From the NCBI GenBank assembly GCA_914767715.1, contig OU612066.1, positions 14,451,001 to 14,515,000 of the forward strand: a stretch of 64,000 bases of DNA, read 5' to 3'. Source of the DNA: Membranipora membranacea (lineage: Eukaryota; Bryozoa; Gymnolaemata; Cheilostomatida; Membraniporidae). This document shows, one piece after another, positions 12,201 through 22,300 of this stretch. Each line of letters opens with the position of its first letter. Within the stretch, counting starts at the first letter, position 1. The notes under the pieces are model-generated. The model searched no databases. It was not told the DNA's origin and saw nothing but the letters and a program-made list of their open reading frames with translations. Made by a program: the position numbers and the translations under genes.

Positions 12201-12294
12201 GTCTTGGATGCATGGTATTGGCGTGATGGATGTACTGACAATAAGTGCACTTATTGTCAGTACATCCATCACGCCATCACCATGCATCCAAGAC
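12201..12294. repeat. 94-bp palindrome without spacer
   Basis: GTCTTGGATGCATGG at the left end is mirrored by CCATGCATCCAAGAC at the right, and the arms meet at AATAAGTGCACTTATT (centre 12247/12248). Only one short patch in each arm mismatches. Only one arm of it exists in block 2 (about 38640-38690). It directly abuts the broken sulfotransferase fragment. Confidence 0.8.
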
Positions 12295-12296
12295 TT

Positions 12297-12428
12297 CATG
12301 AATACTTTGCTCAAGCAAAAACAATCCTCAGAGACAATGTGCATTTACAAGGATTTGAAAAGGACTTTGTGAAATTCATTGAGCTGGATCCCAACTCAGA
12401 CATATTCGACCTGAGGAAACACAAATAG
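12297..12428 (+). pseudogene. 5' remnant of a fourth sulfotransferase-like gene
   Basis: The frame encodes FAQAKTILRDN, GFEKDFVKFIELDPNSDIF and DLRKHK before a TAG stop. These correspond to residues about 70-115 of genes B and C. No exon 1, phosphosulfate loop or C-terminus follows. The same flanking DNA in block 2 carries a 3' remnant instead (39100-39300), implying that an ancestral gene between B and C was lost by different deletions in the two blocks. Confidence 0.75.
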
Positions 12429-13164
12429 AAATGTATGATGATAGACTTGCTTCCACGGGCCTCCTTGTTGAGTGCTAGGAAAGGTGTGTAGATGAAACAT
12501 TACGCTCCAGAGCATGATATTGACAGATACTAAAATAAGCATAAGATATATATTGTTGGATAATTGCCGAGCTATTGAATGAGAAAAGCTCATCAAATGT
12601 TTGAGTTGATGTTGCTTTTAAAGTCACATTCAGTAGCTTGGCATTTGTCAAATGGATAGGTCGTTGACCTAACATAAACTCTAAGCTATGCAAAAAATTA
12701 CAGACATGATCTGATAAATGCTCTCCCAGGTACCAATGTATGGTACCGATTATTTATCTGATCACAATACCCAATGACACTCGGAGGAACGTATCCGCAG
12801 TCAACCCACTAGTCATAAGAATGCTGCTTCAAGGATCCCGAGCTAATCAGGTCGATGACCTCATCCCTGATAGATACTAAATTAGCGTTACGAGAGGAAT
12901 ACGCCATAGTGTGCTTTAGCTTAGCTTTAGCTTGAACTGTGTTTACAGTCCCAGTTTTATTTATGCTCCAATCTCACATATATGACACCCCCCCCTAACC
13001 CAAGCTATCTCCTTTGACCTTAGGTTATCATTGTGCAAACAGAGGCACATTTCATTTTACTAGCTACTCAACACTCACCAGCTGTTTACAGAGTTCTTGT
13101 TACTAAACTACAACACGTTGGCACTTCTGTCTTTAAACACTTAATACTTTACCCCTTATCGATC
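12429..13164. other. Intergenic, matches block 2
   Basis: GATAATTGCCGAGCTATT and the following stretch recur at 39656-39840, and the CACTCACCAGCTGTTTACAGAG region recurs at about 39893. No gene is seen. The last part is the 5' flank of gene C. Confidence 0.55.
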
Positions 13165-15026
13165 ATGGGGTATTTTCAGGATTGTTTCGCAATAATTGAG
13201 ATTGAAATTTCCTATTACATCGGAGCTTTATGGCGTTTTATTGTTCACAACATTGTGTGGAGATTTACAGGTGAGAAGATTTAGTATAGATATAAATGTG
13301 ACCTTCTTGTACACAATTATTCAGTGATGTTGAAAAATGTTTGTTCCATGACCGGTCTTATTCTAAGTGCTCAGTCCGCTGCAAATGCGAGTTAGTGATA
13401 TTACATAATCAAACTTTGCTTTTTTTATAGGATGTTTGATAATGTAATGCCATAAACCTGCAGGCGTTTGAGCTTCTGTCCTGAATAAAAAGCTCTCAAT
13501 TTATCAAATGGAAATTGCCTCAATTTTAGTCTATGCAGCCATTTTCTATGACGCTTTGTGATGTCGCTTATCCATTCTTATGATTTGATTTGAACAAAAT
13601 TTGTAGATGAACCCTTGCGAATGCGTTAAGATCATCATAATATGTGCTGCGAACAATGCTGTTTGAGTGTCAACAGCATAGCATTCATCGCAACACAGAA
13701 TATATTTTTGTCACTTTGACAATAGAAGTTATTGTGTTCTTATTGTCAATGAGCGGATAACCCTTATGGCTATTAGCTGTTTATACATCTGTTTCTCAAT
13801 TTTCAGGCACCAATAGCAAGCTGCGAGATATTAAAGATGGCAAAGAAGAGGTGAACACTGCTCAGGTGCTTCACAACTGGTACACGCTGCCGGGGAATGT
13901 CTTCATATCTCCTACAAACTTCATATTCAGCCATGATCACTTTACTCCTTCTAAGTATATTCTAAGAGATAATGTACATTTCCTCGGATTTGAAAAAGAT
14001 TTTGTGAAATTCATCGAGCTCGACCCAAACTCTGACATACTCAACTTGAGAAAAAACCCGATACTGTTCATATCACAAATCGCTGCAGTGAAAAAGATCA
14101 TTGTAGTCCCTGTTAAAGATTTCACAGAGGTATTAGACGAGGCCTACACTGATGGTACAAGGGTTGTCTGGTGTTTTCACACAATAAGATGTGGATCTAC
14201 TGTTTGGTCGCAGATGTTTGCAGCCTTGCCAAACTGGATAACATATTCTGAGTCACAATCAATGTTTTACAGCCTTGTCAGAACCCGCAATTGTCTTGAT
14301 GTTGCTGCTTTTGCTAAAACCGAGGAGTACGAAAAGATGGTGGTGGCATCTATCAAAATGCATGTTCTCATGGCGCCGAAGGGTCATTCCATCTTCTGGA
14401 AAACCACTGGTATTGACGAACACATGGTCCCAATCATCAAGAAGCATTTCCCATCACATGACATATTATTTGCCTGTCGGGATTGTCTCCCATGTGCAAA
14501 TTCATACTTTAAAGCCTTTGGCCATCTAGCAGTTCAGCTGAACAACCTTTTACATGCTAACCATGAAATCATGAGTGGAAGGGAAAACCTCTCAGATGCA
14601 GGACGAACTGCATGGCTCTGGTTTACAAACGGCTACGATTCAGAGTTCTGTCTGCAGCTAGTCAGAGACATTAAACCTCAAAACAATGCATTTGAGTGGT
14701 TTATCATGTGCTGGGCAGCTAAAGTTAGCATGATGAAAAAATATCGAAGGGATGGAATACAGTTTAAAGCATTGAAGTACGAAGAATTACGTAAAGATCC
14801 AGTTGGAGCAATCACAGATCTATTCAAGTATCTTGGTATCTCCCCCAATTTAGTAGAAGTGGCCCATAAGACCATGGAGTTGGATAGCCAGGCTGCGACA
14901 TTCTTTAGTCATGAAAAAAGAGTTGATAACGAGGCATGGATGAGAACACCAGACGCCGACAGAAGATGTAATCGTATTCTGAAGGCTTTTGGTCTTCCTG
15001 ATCTGGACTCACATTTAGATATATGA
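13165..15026 (+). CDS. Sulfotransferase-like protein C, membrane anchored (2 exons)
   Basis: Exons 13165-13270 and 13807-15026 (phase 1 intron, GTGAGA donor, TTTCAG acceptor), 441 residues. ATG 13165 opens a hydrophobic N-terminus (about residues 8-34, ending HNIVWRFTG) that predicts a signal anchor. Exon 2 carries the RCGST phosphosulfate loop at residues 163-167 and CRDCLPCANS (R260) as the likely 3'-phosphate site, with KYEELRKDP...LFKYLGI near the C-terminus. The usual Tyr before the 3'-site Arg is Cys here, unlike genes A and B. The intron holds one member of an inverted-repeat family (about 13374-13470). A mosaic, inactivated copy sits at 39981-42123. The role is PAPS-dependent sulfation of an unknown acceptor (family knowledge). 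Confidence 0.87.
13374..13470. repeat. Inverted-repeat family, copy 2 (intron of gene C)
   Basis: CTGCAAATGCGAGTTAGTGAT and ATTACATAATCAAAC on the left face GTTTGATAATGTAATGCCAT and ACCTGCAG on the right. The copy at about 40170-40265 is its block 2 counterpart. Confidence 0.6.
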
Positions 15027-16284
15027 AAATTAACTTGAACTATATTGGACTCAGTAACCCCTTCTACACTGGTTGGTTGGAAATCAATGAGACGATTTGT
15101 GTCCTGCTAATGGGGTAGCCGTTTTTTATACCATAGAGCTAATCCTAACCTCTTAGCAACATAAAAACTATCTTTGACATACATGCTTGAAATGGATGAT
15201 TGAATGACCGGGAATTTAAACTTTTGTAACAAAAATGCAGAACATGTAAATAACGAACGATAACGTAAATATTTGCAATTATGCATGCTATTAAGTATGA
15301 TCGTACATCTTGTGTCCGAACAGATCGCACATTTGATCGCTTACCAGGTGACCATCCTGCGGAGCAAACATCGACAAGAGTTTAACAATAATACCGTTTA
15401 ATTAATGTTCGAACATCAAGCATTAATCAAGCATTATTTTTCCTATTGTTCATAAAGAGAGCAAAATGTCATCATAGAAAGAAGGCCCTGACATGGCTTT
15501 AAAAACAGCAACGTTGGATGTTAGCCATAAATCTGTACATTTCATTGATTTCTAACAACATTTTCTCTAACTGATTTATGCATGCCCGAATAGACCGAAT
15601 ATAAATCTTTGGTTTAATAGATAATAATTAAAAATTTCAGTCTCTTTAGGAGCGTACCACAAGCAAAATTCGAGTTGGGAGTAAGACTACTACCTCTCTT
15701 CCCATGTAAGTGGTAAAACCTCCCTCCAACAACCACCCTGCCCCATAAAACAGACATGTCTGTTTCAAGGTTAACATCCATAATGTTCAGATAAATTGGA
15801 TAAAACAGTGTGTTAATGCATGCGTGTGCTATAAATGATCAAACTGGGTTGTTTGCAATCAAGCTGCAATGAAATATTTAAGGCGCGTTTACATTACAGT
15901 TTTATCATAATATTGTTTAATTATTTGAGAGTTGTCCCTCCATCAAAAATAGAGGCACAACTCTATAAACACTGTTATTATAGCGCATGCGTATTGATGG
16001 AAGACCGATATCCGGTTACTGAAGCGAAACTTCCGCACCAGCTGCTACGCCCATAGAGTGAAGTTCATCGTTCAGAGAGGACTCTTCGGTCAATGGTTGT
16101 AATAAATCTTCAATCTGGTACAAACTAACACGAGTAAGTAAATGTATTGAAATGAGTGTTGATTAATTCATTGAAGGCAGTACAGTCCCACCACATAAAA
16201 ACCATTATCCTCCTCACAATTTGTTTGCATCAATTCTCCAAGCTTCCCATCAAGCTGCAGCCACCCGGGACAGCACTCCATCAC
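15027..16284. other. 3' flank of gene C, no gene seen
   Basis: The first 1.1 kb aligns with 42124-43130 after the block 2 pseudogene. A small hairpin GAGTTGTCCCTCC...GAGGCACAACTC lies at about 15928-15964, with a counterpart at about 43039-43075. No exon is recognisable. Confidence 0.55.
15928..15964. repeat. Short GAGTTGTCC hairpin repeat
   Basis: GAGTTGTCCCTCC pairs imperfectly with GAGGCACAACTC and is followed downstream by GCGCATGCGTATTGAT. The same arrangement occurs at about 43039 (block 2 partner). A related one with GCTTGCGCA occurs at about 28121 and 51600. Confidence 0.5.
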
Positions 16285-16404
16285 GCACAGGTCTACTCCA
16301 AAACCTGGGATTTTGGCAATGTTACACTGCCCCCCTTGAGTTTTTGTTGTTTTCGGGGGCAGTGTAACATTGCCAAAATCCCAGGTTTTGGAGTAGACCT
16401 GTGC
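16285..16404. mobile_element. Foldback element with perfect 50-bp arms
   Basis: The arm 16285-16334 (GCACAGGTCTACTCC to TTACACTGCCCCC) is the exact reverse complement of 16355-16404. They are separated by 20 bases (GAGTTTTTGTTGTTTT core). CCATCAC occurs on both sides, which may be a short target duplication. Block 2 lacks it. It could be a foldback MITE or, if transcribed, a long perfect hairpin precursor. Frames crossing it on both strands are products of the palindrome. Confidence 0.8.
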
Positions 16405-16454
16405 CATCACGGCAGCGGTCTTTCTCTATTCAGCAAAATTGAAAAGGAACAGCT

Positions 16455-18100
16455 GAACAATTCTTACCTCAATTCTTACCTCAATTACTTTAGAACACTC
16501 GTAGACTACCAATGTCAGGTATAAAGGCCGAGTGCCTCATTTGTTGAGGCATTTGTTTGATCAGTGGTATTTTAAGAATTCTGGCATGTAGCCATTCCAA
16601 AGTTAATTTTGTTGAGACCCTATCCGGAGGTCCCTTATGCTTCGTGGCAGGAAACTGTTATGATAAACGGCAGACGATGCCTGGATAGAGGTGGGCTCTC
16701 CTCTTTTAGCTGCCCTTGTTTTCATAGTTGCCTGTGATCTACAGTTTACAAGTTCGTCATAGTCAGCGGATAGGGTATCGTGTTTGTTCTGGTCTGAGAG
16801 AATTCTCATCAGGAGTGATATTCTATGGGCTTTACGTCTCTCTTGTAGAGTCTGGATTCCAATACTAGTATGTGCCTCTGTGACGCCACGTCTGCCTTTG
16901 ATATTTTTTATGAATCTCACTGCTTTGTTTTGCACTGGTTCAAGATCCTCTATAGAGGCATTGTCAGACGGGTCCCAGAGTACATCTGCATATTCAAGCT
17001 TAGGGCGGCATAAGCTCGTGTACGCAAGTAGTTTTGCCTTCTCAGGAGCTCCATGTCGCGTGTATTTTATACAACCTAGAGTCTTGTTTGCGCTAAAATT
17101 TCAGATCTGATTGTAGCACGAATCCAAGGTAATTAGTGGTATCAACACATTGTAATAAGTGATCGGATATAGCGTACTGAGGGAGCGGTGTAGCACCTTG
17201 ATTGAACACAATCACCTCACATTTCGTTCTGTTGAACGGCATTTTGTTTTTTGTTGACCAACTCACAAGTGAGTCAATGTTGTTTTGAAAGCAAATCTCA
17301 TCAGCTCGGGTTTGGATTTTAGCATATATCAGTGTGTCGTCGGCGTAAAGGCTTACGTTGCAGGAGACTGAGTTAGGTAGGTCATTGATGTAGAGCAGAA
17401 ATAAGGTAGGCCCAAGGACCGAACCCTGAGGTACTCCTGAGGTCACAGGTAAGACATCCGACTCTGCACCTCTAACAGCAACCTTTTGGAATCTGTCAGA
17501 CAGAAAGTCCTGGACCCAGTTGGCAATATAAGGATCAATATTTTCGATCTTTCTAATCTTGTCCATCAGTAGTTTATGTGGGACCTTATCGAATGCCTTC
17601 TGAAAGTCTAGTATGACGGCATGCACTGTAGTGGATTGCTCGGCAGCTTTCACAAGTTCATGGTATGTGGCACATAACTGCGTTTCACAAGACAGCCCTT
17701 TACGAAAGCCATGCTGACGGTTGTGAAGTAAATTGTCTACAGTCTCATTTAGATAATGCAGGACAATATGCTCCATCATTTTACATGGTGTACTCGTCAG
17801 TGAGATAGCGCAGTAGTTGCATGCCTCCTCTTTTGATCCCTTCTTGTGTATCAGGCTAACAATAGCCAGCTTCCATGCTGTGGGTAGTCTACCCGTGTTC
17901 AAGGAGGCTTGATAAATATGTTTTAAGCATCGGGCTACCATGTCAGGGTGCACAAGAAGTTCACATTTTCTGATCTGGTCGGGACCTGGCGATTTGTTGT
18001 TGATGTTTGCAATCAGTGTTTTGATACCCCCTTCATGGATGTCAATGCATGCCAGGTGAGCAGGCAGGGGTGTGAGACCATCAAGGTCTTCATCTTAGAT
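16455..18100 (-). mobile_element. Non-LTR retrotransposon fragment, 5'-truncated, reversed
   Basis: Reading on the minus strand, an open frame from about 18097 to 17093 carries reverse-transcriptase motifs: NKSPGPDQI, AFDKVPH, SGVPQGSVLGPTLFLLYINDLP and the catalytic LYADDT. A second frame (16935-16603) carries the C-terminal NKAVRFIKNIKGRRG...LQERRK block; one frameshift near 17095 separates them. A stop directly precedes the first frame, and there is no endonuclease domain, so it is 5'-truncated. The 3' end has two copies of AATTCTTACCTC (about 16459-16483), a typical short terminal repeat of CR1/Jockey-type LINEs. It is a dead copy, absent from block 2. Confidence 0.85.
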
Positions 18101-18828
18101 TATAGCCTGTCTATAACAAAATTTAGTTGCTGACTGGAAATGTTTACCATTTTTTATGAGACAAAAAATTCCCAAGTCACAACCGGAGAGGCTAGTGCTA
18201 GCATACTGTCCTGATTAACTTTACTAGCCAGCAACTCACATATTTCCACCCTCATTACAGAAAAAGTTCAGTTCTATATGGCCAATAGCCAGTTTTATGA
18301 AAAAGTCTAGTAGGAGGTTTGTTGGTGCAGCCCATGTTGCATGCTAAGACTTAGTTTAGGTACTCAGCCTGATCCAACAAAGGATTTTCAACAATATTGG
18401 CTATATAACAATGCTGTATTGTATTTAACAACAATGCTGTATTGTATTTAACAACAATGCTGCCATTCATACAACACCCGTCAGCCAATGACGGTTTTTA
18501 TTGCTCATTTAGAACTGCATAAATTTTTGTAATGTTCGATTTCAGGAGTGGGGCCTAGTTCTCAATGCACACAACCCTTTGTAGACCTATTGAAATGATT
18601 GTTTTGTCCTATTTCTCTTCTTACTGAGAGCTGACAATTTTTCTGTTATGGCTTATACATAGACCCAGATCGAGTCTTAACTCTTAACACCAAAAGTATA
18701 TGACTCGGTAGTCTGTCTTGACTTGGTTTGGTGCCCCCCTCCCCACCGAACATAGCTTGTCGAGACAGGCTAATGACTCGGGTGATATAAATTTCCAACA
18801 TTTGATTTAAATCTATCATATGGTATTA
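18101..18828. other. Intergenic, rearranged in block 2
   Basis: No gene is seen. A 21-bp unit containing AACAATGCTGTATTG is repeated at about 18405-18475. The segment of about 18290-18540 is present in block 2 in inverted orientation (44700-44935), whereas its right neighbour (GGCCTAGTTCTCAATGCA; GGCTTATACATAGAC) keeps its orientation (43480-43510; 44630-44650). Confidence 0.55.
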
Positions 18829-19181
18829 CATTACAAAATAGGCCTAAAGTACCATTGTGAGATACCCTTCACCAGTGGTTTCTACATATTGTAGAAGCTG
18901 GTGGATCGTGTATACCCACTAATGAGTTAAGGAAAAGTGGAGAACTGAGGCTACCATGCACGTGCCCCAACCATCGACCTGACCACCCAACTAACCACCC
19001 AACATTTTACCAGACAGGCAAACTTTGCCTGCCATTGTACTCTTTTGTTCACCAAACAAAAGGCCTTTTGCTTTACAAGTCTCATAGGTGTCTTGGGACA
19101 TGTTTGAAGACAGACTCTTAGACATAGGCCCCCAAGGCCTATCCAACGGGGTCTTTTAGAACTGTACTTTATTTTGTAATG
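18829..19181. mobile_element. TIR element, 353 bp
   Basis: The left end CATTACAAAATAGG and right end GTACTTTATTTTGTAATG are inverted. Internal sequence (TGTACTCTTTTGTTCACCAAAC and AAGGCCTTTTG) is found in opposite orientation at 44175-44499. There is no coding capacity. Confidence 0.65.
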
Positions 19182-19352
19182 TGATGTGCCTCACAGGGGC
19201 CTCACCGGTACCATAATCATTCAATGTGCGACCAGATTGTATCTATATTCAGTGTCTGCTGAAGTCTTTAGTGGTTTTCGTTAGATTAAAAGCAAGCTTT
19301 ACTCGATATGATACCTTACCAGACATTTTATTATTCTAGCCCTGTGAAGATA

Positions 19353-22300
19353 ATGGCAGCAGCAGAGTCTAAAGAACAAGTGTTTCTGGAATGTGGATTG
19401 TGTTTCGTTAATGACGGGCTGAAACGGTTACCCTGTAATCCAGGTCACATCTACTGTGTCACATGTCTGACCAAAGATTCAGAGGTCACGAAAATCATCA
19501 AATGTCCACTGTGCAGGTAATATAACTTTCTAACATCATATGCCATAGCTTGATTGGTAATATTGTAGGTCCTACATAAGACAGTGTGATCCGTTGATGA
19601 GTCAGGAGTGGTCTGACGGTTAAGGGTAAGGGCTTGTGACCTTAAGATCCAGGTTCGATTCCCTCAATTTCGATTTGACACTGGCAGGCCATTCATCCGA
19701 GCCAGGTCTGTTCTGATCAGGACCATAAATATAGGAGGTCTACTACTACCACACCCCATCTGCCTCTTTAAAAAATAGTAGCAAGCAGTGGCGGGCAAGG
19801 GTGTAGGGTCACTACCCCACAACTGCGCTTAAAGGGCCTGTTAACTAGGGTGGTCATATAAGACCTAGTGTAAAGAAGAAAAAAAAGGCTAATACTACCT
19901 AAGCACTAGCCTTGGTTCTGTATCACCCAGAATCTTGGCCAACATCATGTGGCGCTATGGATACAATAGTCCCATTATAATATACTACGGTAGTTCATTG
20001 CTCAGTGACACCACCAAAATCATCAAATGTCCTCTATGCAGGTAATCAAACTTTCTAACATCAAACACCATAACTTGATTGGTAATATTGTATTTCCTAC
20101 ATAAGAGATTGAGGACAGTTGATGACTCAGTGAAGTCCGTACATATAAAAGTAACTACTCGGCTATTTGATTGTTTAGCGCCTAATAATACCTAAGAACT
20201 TGCCTTGGTTCTGTATCACCCAGATTCTTGGCCAACATCATGCAATGGTCCCAGTGACACCAATTTACTCCTACCTATAACAGGCACAACTTAGCTATTA
20301 AAAACATAATAACAGTCAATATTTACTTATATTTGCTATAGTGTCAGGTACGGTGGCTTTCAGCTTACCTTTCATTTTCAGAACTGTGTTCGATGAAGGT
20401 ATAGATGACATCCCATCAGCAGGTGTTCCACTAGACAAGTTTCTCTGCTGTGATGTCTGTATGAGAAAAGATGATAAAAGAATACTAGCTCAGATTTACT
20501 GTGTCATTTGTTCAAAAAGATTCTGTACTCCTCATGAAAAGGTAAATTTGCTCAGAGATCAGACCTTTGGAGATATCCAGAGTTAAGGCGATGAAATTTT
20601 ATTATTTTTTCTTTATTGGTTCTACTCATAGCCTCAATAAGTCTACGGTTGTAATGCAGCTCGTTATTTTAGTGGTCTAGAGATCTGTTCTGATAATAAG
20701 ATGCTTTGCTGGATGGCTGAAAAATTTGAATGAGTGAGTGATTATTATTAGTAAAAAAACCAGGCCGCCCTGTACAGTGTTTATAATAAGATGATTGTCT
20801 TCTTTTCACTCCTATGTGTGTCAGGTATCCTGTTAGAATTTGAGTATCATCAAAGATACAGTATATTTATTAGTTAGTTTCCCTTCCTCATAGAAAGATG
20901 AAAGTCTTGCATGATGACTGGCTGGCATGCTAAGAGCCCCCCCCCCCCCCTCCCCGTATTGTTAATAGCCATAAACATAAAAATACTTTACATAGTATTC
21001 ATGTGTATGATATTGACCGTCTATTCTGATGTAACTCATTTATTGAAGAGCCACAATGATGCACTGGATGACCACATGCGTATTAGAATGGACGAGTATA
21101 AGAGAGATTACAGAAAGATGGTGACAAGATACTGTGAGAAACATCCTCAGATTGTCTACTCGATGGCCTGCAGTAAATGTAGTGGAGTGTTTTGTGTTGT
21201 CTGTAATGAGAATATGGGCCCCTGCTCTGATGGTAATGATATAAAACTTATATCTTTTTTTTAAAGTGGTTTGTGAGATTGTCAAAGCTTCTGTATCATT
21301 GACTTTAAGACCCTGAGAATGAGTTTTATAGAATTTTAAAACTGCTCTATAATGAAATGTGTTTAAAATGGGTTGTACTTTTTTTACAGGGAAAGCACAC
21401 AACCTTAAGGCAATTAGGACGATTGTGACTCTACTGACGGACTTGATGAATGAGAAGAAAGTGTGGATCTATGATAAAGAGGAGCACCTGTTAGGAATGT
21501 CTAAACAGCTGACAGCTGTCATATCAGTCTGGGATACAGAAACTCTAGAGTTGATCAACGAGCTGCACAAAGCCAGAGATAAACATGTATGTGTGGTTGT
21601 ATAACCACTATTTGTCTGTTTAAAGTTCCTGCCAGTCTAACAGAACGTTACGATACCCCAGAGTACGACGTTTCACTGGGTGCGGAGGTGTTTAGCTGAT
21701 CAAAATGGAGTTATCTACTCAATTGTAGTGAGAGGATAACTTCCCTTTTTTAATTCAGTCTCAATAATAATTAGTGAGATTGTTTCTGCACAGAATAGCA
21801 CCAGATGTGATATGAATATCAGTGTATGTAATCATGAGTATAGTCAAAGTGGTCAGATGGCTCCAATAAGAGTAAGTGCCATTACATTATCAACTAATTT
21901 TTTAATGAGTAGTTGATAACGTAATGCCACTTACTCATATTGGAGCCATCTGAACACTAAGACTACCACGAGTACAGATTGAGGTTCAGTTATACAGTAT
22001 ATAATCATATTTACTTCTTTGAAGGTCGCTGAATTAATACAGAAATATAAAGAACTAGAGGAGAAACTGATTGAGCTCCGAAATAAATCAAGAGTTGAGG
22101 TGACGAGTTTTCTAGATGATGAGATCGGAAGTCTCTTAGATAAGCTCAGCAGACAAGTAGCCAGAATAGATACCAGAATTCACACCTATCATGAGGTCAG
22201 TACAATAGCATAATATATTATTCCGCATCCTAGTACAAGAATTAGACAGTTTACATTCTACACAATTTATTTCTTCTGTTTGATAAATTGTCGATGAATA

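Noticed and set aside
12103-12372. Overlapping frames with similar proteins on both strands
   Set aside because: They arise from the 94-bp palindrome; only the sulfotransferase-like tail from 12297 in another frame is meaningful.
16156-16524. Plus- and minus-strand frames sharing the same peptide
   Set aside because: Products of the perfect 50-bp inverted arms, not genes.
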